From a bacterium (lineage in GTDB: Bacteria; JAGOBX01): a stretch of DNA of 5,445 nt. The stretch covers positions 1-5,445 of the forward strand of contig JAKPEO010000009.1 of NCBI GenBank assembly GCA_029551925.1, written 5' to 3'. Made by a program: the position numbers and the translations under genes. This document shows positions 1 to 5,445 of this stretch, piece after piece (the first letter of the stretch is position 1; the number at the start of each line of letters is the position of its first letter). The notes under the pieces were generated by a model. It ran no database searches. It was not told the DNA's origin and saw nothing but the letters and a program-made list of their open reading frames with translations.

Positions 1-1
1 T

Positions 2-274
2 ACAGTTCCAAGTTTTGAAACTAAGATGAATAAATTAATAAATGAAGGAAACACAAATCTATTGATAGATGCAGAAAACATAAATTATATAAGCAGCGCT
101 GGTTTGGGCGTGTTTATGTCTATATTAGATACAGTCAAAGAAAAAGGCGGGTCATTAAGCGTTTTAAAAGCAACAGATCAATTTACAAAAGTATTTGCAA
201 TGATGGGGTTTGACGATTTATTTTCTTCATACAGCACAGAAGAAGAAGCCATAAAAGGAATTTTAAATAAATAA
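2..274 (+). CDS. STAS-domain anti-sigma factor antagonist (RsbV/SpoIIAA type), 5'-partial
   Basis: This is the C-terminal 90 residues of a single-domain STAS protein. The frame is open to the left edge and the residues before the first Met (TVPSFETK) match the usual start of STAS helix 1, so the real start is off-window and ATG 26 is internal. In the family, the unphosphorylated form binds an RsbW-type anti-sigma factor and frees the sigma factor; phosphorylation on a conserved serine switches it off. The signature loop reads YISSAGLGV. Aligned with SpoIIAA (DSSGLG), the second serine (codon 95-97) occupies the phospho-acceptor position, the usual Asp before it is Ser, and the residue after it is Ala. 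The rest (LSVLKATDQFTKVFAMMGFDDLF) is typical of the C-terminal half. The cognate kinase gene follows after 25 bases, which supports a partner-switching role. Which sigma factor or other target is controlled cannot be seen. Confidence 0.9.
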   Translation, partial: TVPSFETKMNKLINEGNTNLLIDAENINYISSAGLGVFMSILDTVKEKGGSLSVLKATDQFTKVFAMMGFDDLFSSYSTEEEAIKGILNK

Positions 275-287
275 TTAATTTAAAATT

Positions 288-299
288 TTGGAGAAAAAA
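288..299 (+). promoter_or_regulatory. Shine-Dalgarno site that decides the anti-sigma factor start
   Basis: The sequence TTGGAG (288-293) is followed by six A residues and then ATG 300, a good SD with normal spacing. A longer reading frame could begin at TTG 288, but that TTG is part of the SD itself and would add only four residues. ATG 300 is therefore preferred. The SD is flanked by TTTT (286-289) and AAAA (294-297), which could pair weakly and leave GGAG in the loop. Confidence 0.75.
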
Positions 300-755
300 A
301 TGACTATAAATGAAAATAACAATGTATTCGAATTAGAATTAAGAATAAAAAGCCAATTGCAATATTTATCAACTGTCCGTAATTTTATAAAAACAATATC
401 GGAAATGAAACAATTTGATAATGATTTGCTGCTGGAAATAACGCTTGTATTAGATGAAGCAGTTGCGAATATAATTGAACATGGATATAAATTAAGCGGA
501 GACAAAGAAGTATTCATAAAAATTTGGGTAGATCCAGAAAAAGTGGAGATACATATTATAGATTTTAGCGACGGTTTTGATTTTGATAAAGCAGGTAATG
601 TAAATTTAGATGTGCATCGTCAAGCGCGTAAAAATCGCGGATTAGGTGTGTATATTATAAAAAAGATAATGGATAAAACGGAATATAAACGTGATCCTGT
701 AAACGGGAACGAATTAAAATTAATAAAGTATTTAAAAAAGCCGATTGGTGAATAA
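300..755 (+). CDS. Anti-sigma factor / serine-protein kinase, RsbW/SpoIIAB family (HATPase_c)
   Basis: This 151-residue protein is about the usual size for a stand-alone RsbW-like kinase. Such proteins hold a sigma factor inactive and use ATP to phosphorylate the STAS antagonist; the fold is the GHKL (Bergerat) ATPase. The N box is VLDEAVANIIEHGY (residues 50-63). E53 and N57 match the catalytic Glu and Mg-binding Asn of SpoIIAB (E46, N50). The G1 box is DFSDGFDFD (88-96), the G2 box is NRGLGVYIIKKIMD (112-125), and the closing strand is NGNELKLIKYL (135-145). All key residues are present, so the protein should be active and cytoplasmic. The STAS gene ends 25 bases upstream and the histidine kinase starts 6 bases downstream, so the three are probably co-transcribed. 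The target could be a sigma factor or, as in some partner-switching systems, another protein; this cannot be told here. Confidence 0.9.
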   Translation: MTINENNNVFELELRIKSQLQYLSTVRNFIKTISEMKQFDNDLLLEITLVLDEAVANIIEHGYKLSGDKEVFIKIWVDPEKVEIHIIDFSDGFDFDKAGNVNLDVHRQARKNRGLGVYIIKKIMDKTEYKRDPVNGNELKLIKYLKKPIGE

Positions 756-761
756 TATTAG

Positions 762-2192
762 ATGATAGAAAAAGAAAAAAGCGAATTATTAGAAGAAAAC
801 AAAAAATTAAAAATATTACTTTATAAATTAAAAATCGATTTAGAAAAATATCGAAAAAATTACGAAGAGGAATTAATTTCAAATCAAAAAAAAGAATTTG
901 ATTTATTAAATGTATTTGATATTAGTAATGAATTAGCATTAGAGCGCAATCCAGCCAATATTGAAAAGGTGTTATTTTATTTTATAATAGGACATTTTAA
1001 TTTTAAGCCGATATTATTATTAAAATACGACAAAGAAGAAAATTCTGAAACAATGACCGTCGGGTCAGTATTCGGCATATCTCAAAAAAAATATGCCAAT
1101 TACGGTTTTTCAATAAATCAAGAAGAATTAAATTTAATATCAGAAAAGAAGGAGATATTTAAAGTAGATGAAGCAAATGTGCCGTTTGATTTATTGGAAA
1201 AAGTAGAATTTTTTAGTGAAATTCGAAAAATCGGAATAAATTATATTTTGCCGATAATAAATCAAAAAAACAAGAAAATGCTGATGCTCTTTGGCGAGCG
1301 TCAAGGTAATAATATTTTAACAGCCAGCGAAATGACAATACTAAAAGTTTTGAAAAATGCAGCTGCGATATCATTAGAAAATGCGCGGTTAATAACAGAA
1401 TTAGACCAAAAGAATATAGAATTGTCTAAAAATTTGGGACTAGTCTCAGAATTATATGAAAAAATCCAAAAAGCATATGATGAATTAAAAGAAATAGATA
1501 AATTAAAAACAGATTTTTTAAATTTAATATCTCACGAATTGCGCACGCCATTGACATCGATAAAAGCATATACAGACACATTATTGACTGACCAGATAGA
1601 AATAACAGTAGATGAACAAAAAGAATTTATAAAAGTAATATCAGCAGAAAGTCAAAGAATGGAAGATTTAATAAATAAAATTTTGATGTATGTCGAATTA
1701 GAGTCAAAGCGCTATAAATTCAATTATATTCAGTTAAAACCAGTATTATTGATTAATGACATTTTAGAAGAATTAAAGTCAAAAATTTCAGAAAAAATGC
1801 ATACGCTCGAATTTAATCAAGAACATTTTAAAGATTTAGTAATCACTGCTGATTATCAAATGATAAAAACAACATTTTATAATGTGATAGAAAATGCGAT
1901 AAAATTTACAGAATCGAACGGCAAAATAAATATAACTGTTCAAGAAGAAAATAGTGATTTTATATTATGCGTAAAAGATAATGGTATAGGCATAGAATTT
2001 GAAGACAAAGAAAAAATATTTAAAAAATTCACGATAGGCGAAGATATAAATTATCACGGTCAGGGGTTGGGCATAAGTTTAGCTACTGCTAAATTTATAG
2101 TAGAAGAAGGGCATAACGGCAAGATTTGGTATGAAAAAAATAAAGACCAGACAGGCGTGACATTTTTTATTAAGATACCTAAAAAAAGATAA
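762..2192 (+). CDS. Soluble GAF-domain sensor histidine kinase
   Basis: This 476-residue protein has no signal peptide or transmembrane segment, so it should sense a cytoplasmic cue. Its order is: an N-terminal charged coiled coil (about 2-45), a GAF-like sensor domain (about 46-208), a second coiled-coil signalling helix (about 209-250), HisKA, then HATPase_c. The H box is LISHELRTPLTSIKAY with phospho-acceptor H258 (codon 1533-1535). The ELRT that follows fits the E/DxxT phosphatase motif of HisKA kinases. The N box is YNVIENAIKFT (373-383), G1 is DNGIG (406-410), the F box is FKKF (420-423), and G2 is GQGLG (433-437), so the catalytic core looks intact. The GAF ligand is unknown; the domain call rests on position and hydrophobic pattern and is less certain than the kinase core. 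No response regulator or receiver domain is visible. The start ATG 762 lies 6 bases after the upstream stop, with GGTGA (747-751) as a weak SD. The partner is unknown. Confidence 0.9.
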   Translation: MIEKEKSELLEENKKLKILLYKLKIDLEKYRKNYEEELISNQKKEFDLLNVFDISNELALERNPANIEKVLFYFIIGHFNFKPILLLKYDKEENSETMTVGSVFGISQKKYANYGFSINQEELNLISEKKEIFKVDEANVPFDLLEKVEFFSEIRKIGINYILPIINQKNKKMLMLFGERQGNNILTASEMTILKVLKNAAAISLENARLITELDQKNIELSKNLGLVSELYEKIQKAYDELKEIDKLKTDFLNLISHELRTPLTSIKAYTDTLLTDQIEITVDEQKEFIKVISAESQRMEDLINKILMYVELESKRYKFNYIQLKPVLLINDILEELKSKISEKMHTLEFNQEHFKDLVITADYQMIKTTFYNVIENAIKFTESNGKINITVQEENSDFILCVKDNGIGIEFEDKEKIFKKFTIGEDINYHGQGLGISLATAKFIVEEGHNGKIWYEKNKDQTGVTFFIKIPKKR

Positions 2193-2237
2193 AAATAAAA
2201 AAAAAATTTATATATTTGCAGGAGGCAGAAGTTATTT
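2193..2237 (+). promoter_or_regulatory. punA leader: SD in the loop of a predicted hairpin
   Basis: This 45-base gap begins A-rich, including an A10 run at 2197-2206, and carries a strong SD, AGGAGG (2220-2225), 12 bases from ATG 2238, longer than the usual 5-9. Bases 2215-2219 (TTTGC) can pair with 2225-2229 (GCAGA, one G-U pair), leaving AGGAG (2220-2224) as a five-base loop. No in-frame alternative start lies closer to the SD. The hairpin is short and is read from base pairing only; its stability was not computed. No convincing promoter or terminator is seen in the gap. Confidence 0.4.
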
Positions 2238-3071
2238 ATGCAAAATTTTATGCAAGAGTTATTAGCGCGAATAAAAAGTTCGGCTGAGTATATTCAAAAG
2301 CGCATTAATGTTCAGCCGGAAATCGGTTTGATTTTGGGGTCCGGGCTAGGCGATTTAGCTGACGAAATAGAGGACGCTGTGAGATTAAAATACGAAGATA
2401 TCCCATTATTTCCAGTGTCGCGAGTTGAAGGGCATGCAGGGTGCTTGGTAATAGGCAAATTGAACGGCAAAATAGTTTGCGCAATGCAAGGTAGATTTCA
2501 TTATTACGAAGGATACTCTATATCAGAAGTAACCTATGGCGTTCGGACTATGAAATTATTAGGAATAAATAAACTGATAATTACAAATGCCGCAGGCGGC
2601 GCAAACAAAAAATTTAAGCCAGGCGATTTAATGATAATAACAGACCATATTAACAATATGGGCACAAATCCATTAATCGGCGATAATTTAGATATATTTG
2701 GTCCGCGTTTTCCTGATTTGACATTTGCATACGATAGAGAATATATAAAGGAAACTTTGAAAATAGCGAAAAAGATAGATATAAAAGTTCAGACCGGTGT
2801 ATATTGTGCAAATACTGGTCCGTCGTATGAAACGCCGGCAGAAATAAAGATGATGAGAAGATGGGGCGCTGATGCTGTCGGAATGTCAACAGTGCCAGAA
2901 GTAATAGCAGCTGCTCATGCTGGAATGAGAGTCTTAGGCATAACTTGTATAACTAATATGGCATCTGGAATATTAGATCAGGAATTAACGCATACGGAAG
3001 TTATGGAAACCTCAAAACGAGTAAAAGAAAAATTCAAATCATTAGTAAAAAAAGTGCTTGAAATAATGTAG
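2238..3071 (+). CDS. punA: Purine nucleoside phosphorylase (trimeric, inosine/guanosine type)
   Basis: The enzyme cleaves purine (deoxy)nucleosides with phosphate to the free base and (deoxy)ribose-1-phosphate, a cytoplasmic purine-salvage step. The 277-residue length is normal for the low-molecular-mass trimeric class. Visible motifs are the phosphate loop GSGLG (34-38, S35), GHAG with H66, MQGRFHYYEGY (83-93, with R86, H88 and Y90), TNAAGG (116-121), TGPSYETPAEI (193-203, with E202 at the position of purine-contacting Glu201 in human PNP), GADAVGMSTVPE (210-221), and TNMASG with N240 at the position of human Asn243. H252 matches human His257. The Glu/Asn pair predicts preference for 6-oxopurines (inosine, guanosine) over adenosine; that is inferred from the family. 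The gene lies 45 bases after the histidine kinase and 4 bases before ispH, and is probably co-transcribed with ispH. A related MTA phosphorylase is less likely given the bacterial PNP motifs. Confidence 0.95.
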   Translation: MQNFMQELLARIKSSAEYIQKRINVQPEIGLILGSGLGDLADEIEDAVRLKYEDIPLFPVSRVEGHAGCLVIGKLNGKIVCAMQGRFHYYEGYSISEVTYGVRTMKLLGINKLIITNAAGGANKKFKPGDLMIITDHINNMGTNPLIGDNLDIFGPRFPDLTFAYDREYIKETLKIAKKIDIKVQTGVYCANTGPSYETPAEIKMMRRWGADAVGMSTVPEVIAAAHAGMRVLGITCITNMASGILDQELTHTEVMETSKRVKEKFKSLVKKVLEIM

Positions 3072-3075
3072 TATT

Positions 3076-3936
3076 ATGACTGAGATTATTATTGCCGAGC
3101 ATTCGGGTTTTTGTTTTGGCGTAAAGCGCGCGATAGATACCGCATATAAAACAGTGAAGGGCTCTAAAAATAAAAAAGTTTATGTATTAGGAGAAATAAT
3201 ACATAATCCGAAAGTAGTGAACGAATTGTCAAATTTAGGAGTTGAAAAAATAGAAAAATTAGAAGAAATAAAAAAAACAAAAAAATCAATATTGATAATT
3301 CGGTCGCATGGAGTGTCTAAAAAAATATTGGCAAAATCCGAAAAATTAGGGATAGAAGTAGTGGATACCACTTGTCCATTTGTGAAAAAGTTGGAGTTGA
3401 TAATTGACGAGTTGATAAAAGAAAATTACAAGATAATAGTGCTCGGCGATAAATTTCATCCGGAAATAAGCAGTTTAAATGATTCATTTGATAATAAATT
3501 GCTAATAGTTGAAAGTTTGGAAGAATTAGAAAATTTAGGGATCCAAAAATCAAATAGAATAGCGTTATTATCGCAGACCACGCAATCTTTGAAGAAATTC
3601 AGAGATTGCGTGAATTATTTAGTAGATAAATGTTTAGAATTAAGGATATTCAATACTATATGCAAATCAACTGAACAGCGGCAATTAAGTTCGTTGGAAT
3701 TAGCGAAAAATGCAGATGTTATATTTGTAGTCGGCGGCAAAAACAGCGCTAATACTCGAAGATTATACGAGATATGTAAAAATATTAATAGTTCAACTTA
3801 TCATATTGAAGATGAAACTGAAATAAAAAAAAAATATCTTCAAGGCAAAAAAAAAATTGGAATAACGGCAGGCGCATCAACGCCGCAAGACACTATAAAT
3901 GAAATAGTGAAAAAATTAGAAAAAATGATAAATTAA
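3076..3936 (+). CDS. ispH: 4-hydroxy-3-methylbut-2-enyl diphosphate reductase (IspH/LytB)
   Basis: IspH is the iron-sulfur enzyme for the last step of the MEP pathway, reducing HMBPP to IPP and DMAPP; it is oxygen-sensitive and cytoplasmic. The 286-residue length is normal for the short bacterial form. The three cluster cysteines are C13 (GFCFGV), C100 (DTTCPFV) and C196 (NTICKST). Substrate-site residues are also present: H43, H78 (RSHGV), H128 and E130 (HPE), T168 (SQTT), S224 and N226 (GGKNSANT), and S268 (TAGAST). After HPE, the usual V-x-G is replaced by ISS, a modest deviation. The N-terminus aligns well from ATG 3076, but no clear SD precedes it. With only 4 bases after the punA stop, translational coupling is likely. 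Two A10 runs fall in the C-terminal part (3825-3834 and 3847-3856), both in frame. rpsA follows after 55 bases; an ispH-rpsA neighbourhood, or even a fusion, is known in clostridia. Confidence 0.96.
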   Translation: MTEIIIAEHSGFCFGVKRAIDTAYKTVKGSKNKKVYVLGEIIHNPKVVNELSNLGVEKIEKLEEIKKTKKSILIIRSHGVSKKILAKSEKLGIEVVDTTCPFVKKLELIIDELIKENYKIIVLGDKFHPEISSLNDSFDNKLLIVESLEELENLGIQKSNRIALLSQTTQSLKKFRDCVNYLVDKCLELRIFNTICKSTEQRQLSSLELAKNADVIFVVGGKNSANTRRLYEICKNINSSTYHIEDETEIKKKYLQGKKKIGITAGASTPQDTINEIVKKLEKMIN

Positions 3937-3991
3937 TTTTTTTATTTATTATTTTGGAAATTTAATTAGTTTGGAGGACTGAATTAAGATT
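3937..3991 (+). promoter_or_regulatory. rpsA leader: SD in the apical loop of a predicted hairpin
   Basis: The SD GGAGG (3973-3977) lies 14 bases from ATG 3992, clearly longer than usual. Bases 3962-3970 (TTAATTAGT) can pair with 3978-3987 (ACTGAATTAA): nine pairs with G3981 bulged, plus a possible closing U-G pair (3961/3988). The seven-base loop 3971-3977 is exactly TTGGAGG, so the SD is presented in the loop. A T-rich stretch (3937-3954) precedes the hairpin. In E. coli the rpsA leader folds into hairpins with GGA in loops and is repressed by S1 itself; similar control here is inference. Only one G-C pair is present, so stability is modest. Confidence 0.45.
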
Positions 3992-5445
3992 ATGAATTTA
4001 AAAAATGGCAATATTGAACAAAATAATAATGGCGAATTTACATTATTAGAAAACAGCGAGGGTTTAATCTTGAGTTTTTTAGATAAAGACCTGGAGAAAT
4101 CCAAGAAATCACAAGAAGAAGTATCAATAGATAAATCAAGCGTCGCTACCGCTTCCGCGTCTGCTGAACCACCAACAGAAAAAAAAGAGCCGATAAAAAT
4201 TAGCGGGATAGGAAGTCATACAAATGAAGATTTCACTTTATTATACGAAGAGAATTTAAGTAATTTAGCGGAAGGGACAATAGTAAAAGGCCGCGTTATA
4301 CTTTCAACAAAAGATGAAGTGATGATAGATATTGGCGCAAAAGCAGAAGGCAGTGTAAGCGCAGACGAATTTTTAGAGCAGCCTAAAGTTAATGACGAAG
4401 TATATGTATATATTCAGAAATTAGAAGATAAAAATGGCAATTTAAAATTATCACATAAAATCGCAAGAACTAAATTAGCGATGGATAATATAGAAGATTG
4501 CTATAAAAACAACCAACCTATTACAGGCAAAATCAAGCAGGTAGTAAACGCCGGATTTATTGTAGATATAGGCGTTGAAGCGTTTTTGCCTATATCGCAA
4601 TTGATAAAACAAAAAATAACCAAACCTGAAATATTTTTGAATAAGACTTATGAATTTAAAATTATTGAATTAGATAAAAGTCGTGGAAAAATAGTTATAT
4701 CGCGTAGAAGATTATTAGATGAACTTGAAGAAAAAGAAATATCAGAATTTTTTGAAAAGTATAAAGAAGGAGATGTTGTAAAAGGAACAGTTGAAAATTT
4801 TTTGGAATTTGGCGTGATAATAAGATTAACCGCTAATTTGTCTGGCTTATTACATCGGACGAACATTAGTTGGGCGTATATAGAAGATTTCAAATCAATG
4901 TTTAAGAAAGGCGAAGAACTGACATTAAAAATTTTGGAGATGAATAGAGAGCAGAAAAAAATATCGCTTGGCTTAAAACAAATGACCGAAGATCCGTGGA
5001 ATAACATAGAAAAGCGTTATTTTAAGGATAAAATAGTATCCGGTAAAATAAAAAAGATAGAAAAAAGCGGCATACAAATTTCATTAGAAACCGCAGTGAC
5101 AGCATTTTTGCCTAATTCTGAAATATCGTGGATGAAATCCAAAGAGCGTCCGCATTTTAAAGTAGGAGATTCGCTGAATATCAAAATAATAGAAGTGAAT
5201 AAAGAAAAAAAGAGTATAATAGTGAGTTTAAAACAAAAGAGTCGCGATCCTTGGGGAATGATAAAAGAAAAAATGGAGAGCGGCAGCGTGGTAGAAGCGG
5301 TAGTATCGAATATAGTAAAAAATAATATTTTGGTATTGCAATTATTTAATGGATTAGAAGGAATCGTGCCAAAAAAATATGCGAGTTGGGACGAGATAGA
5401 AAATTTAGAAAAAGCATTTAAGATTGGGCAGACAGTGCAGTGTAA
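3992..5445 (+). CDS. rpsA: 30S ribosomal protein S1, 3'-partial, with long N-terminal extension
   Basis: The frame is open from ATG 3992 to the right edge (484 codons plus two bases), so the C-terminus is missing. S1 recruits mRNA to the 30S subunit. Five S1 (OB-fold) domains are visible: about residues 93-158, 175-238, 259-330, 345-416, and 430 to the end. Domains 1 and 2 resemble the ribosome-anchoring domains of E. coli S1 (VMIDIGAKAEGSVSADEF; GFIVDIGVEAFLPISQL; VISRRRLLDE). Domain 3 has the GLLHRTNISW box. Domains 3 and 4 end in LKQ...DPW, a hallmark of true RpsA over single-domain S1 proteins. A sixth domain may lie off-window. The first 90 residues are a charged, Ser/Ala/Pro-containing extension, far longer than the roughly 20 residues before domain 1 in E. 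coli. No closer start with an SD exists. ATT codons at 3983 and 3989 are in frame but improbable starts. There is no sign of fusion with IspH, which ends at its own stop. Confidence 0.94.
   Translation, partial: MNLKNGNIEQNNNGEFTLLENSEGLILSFLDKDLEKSKKSQEEVSIDKSSVATASASAEPPTEKKEPIKISGIGSHTNEDFTLLYEENLSNLAEGTIVKGRVILSTKDEVMIDIGAKAEGSVSADEFLEQPKVNDEVYVYIQKLEDKNGNLKLSHKIARTKLAMDNIEDCYKNNQPITGKIKQVVNAGFIVDIGVEAFLPISQLIKQKITKPEIFLNKTYEFKIIELDKSRGKIVISRRRLLDELEEKEISEFFEKYKEGDVVKGTVENFLEFGVIIRLTANLSGLLHRTNISWAYIEDFKSMFKKGEELTLKILEMNREQKKISLGLKQMTEDPWNNIEKRYFKDKIVSGKIKKIEKSGIQISLETAVTAFLPNSEISWMKSKERPHFKVGDSLNIKIIEVNKEKKSIIVSLKQKSRDPWGMIKEKMESGSVVEAVVSNIVKNNILVLQLFNGLEGIVPKKYASWDEIENLEKAFKIGQTVQC
4139..4177 (+). 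other. GC-rich Ala/Ser/Pro linker patch in the S1 N-terminal extension
   Basis: These 39 bases encode SVATASASAEPPT (residues 50-62) and are about 62% G+C (24 of 39 by count), about twice the surrounding level. The codons GTC, ACC, TCC and GCG stand out against neighbours that favour A- or T-ending codons. The peptide looks like a flexible linker between a charged N-terminal segment (1-48) and the approach to S1 domain 1. Its origin and role are unknown. Confidence 0.6.

Noticed and set aside
288-299. TTG 288 as start of the anti-sigma factor gene
   Set aside because: TTG overlaps the SD (TTGGAG), adds only four residues, and ATG 300 has ideal spacing.
275-882. Two - strand open frames (275-517 and 655-882)
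   Set aside because: They are complementary-strand shadows of the RsbW-type and histidine kinase genes, with low-complexity Phe/Leu/Ser translations and no family resemblance.
968-1030. Possible transmembrane segment near the histidine kinase N-terminus (residues about 70-88)
   Set aside because: The hydrophobic stretch is interrupted by His, Asn and Lys and fits the first helix and strand of the GAF domain; no second segment or signal peptide is present.
2193-2219. Promoter-like TATA-rich sequence before punA
   Set aside because: TATATT-like hexamers are expected by chance in such AT-rich DNA, and no -35 partner at proper spacing was seen.
2650-3553. Three - strand open frames inside punA and ispH
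   Set aside because: The + strand genes there are certain from catalytic motifs; the antisense frames show no motif.
3920-3943. Possible terminator after ispH (A-run pairing with the T7 at 3937-3943)
   Set aside because: The stem would be A-U only and uses the T tract itself as its 3' arm, leaving no separate U run. This is not a credible intrinsic terminator.
3983-3991. ATT 3983 or ATT 3989 as an rpsA start closer to the SD
   Set aside because: ATT initiation is very rare and known mainly from infC. ATG 3992 is in the same frame and the hairpin offers a simpler account of the spacing.
4648-5007. 119-codon open frame on the - strand
   Set aside because: It lies entirely inside the well-supported rpsA coding region. 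Its Ser/Phe/Ile-rich translation is what the complement of AT-rich coding DNA gives, and it has no recognisable domain.

Overview
The window is AT-rich bacterial DNA (roughly 30% G+C, judged by eye). All six genes lie on the + strand and are separated by only 4 to 55 bases, so coding density is close to complete. Every gene that ends in the window ends at TAA or TAG, and I see no in-frame TGA, so the standard code fits. Start sites mostly carry GGAG-type Shine-Dalgarno (SD) sequences. The gene content is ordinary bacterial: the MEP isoprenoid pathway, a multi-domain S1 of the E. coli-like kind, and RsbV/RsbW-type partner switching. I cannot fix the phylum from the sequence alone. An AT-rich lineage such as Elusimicrobia/Endomicrobia or a related group is a guess only.

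Bases 1-2192 form a signalling block. It holds the C-terminal part of a STAS-domain anti-sigma factor antagonist (RsbV/SpoIIAA type, start off-window), then an RsbW/SpoIIAB-type ATP-binding anti-sigma factor/serine kinase, then 6 bases later a soluble GAF-domain sensor histidine kinase. The STAS protein and the kinase look like a working pair: the phosphorylatable serine is present on one and the Bergerat-fold ATP site on the other. No PP2C phosphatase, sigma factor or response regulator is visible. The unusual point is the histidine kinase sitting where a phosphatase might be expected.

Bases 2238-5445 form a housekeeping block. It holds a trimeric-type purine nucleoside phosphorylase (punA; purine salvage), 4-hydroxy-3-methylbut-2-enyl diphosphate reductase (ispH; last step of the MEP pathway), and ribosomal protein S1 (rpsA). 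The S1 gene runs off the right edge after five visible S1 domains. It begins with an unusually long, low-complexity N-terminal extension that includes a locally GC-rich Ala/Ser/Pro linker.

The least expected signal is in the two longest intergenic gaps, before punA and before rpsA. In each, the SD sequence lies unusually far from the start codon (12 and 14 bases) and sits exactly in the apical loop of a small predicted hairpin. For rpsA this recalls the folded leader through which S1 represses its own translation in E. coli. No RNA genes, mobile elements, CRISPR arrays, convincing sigma-70 promoters or intrinsic terminators were found, and no gene-free stretch exceeds 55 bases.
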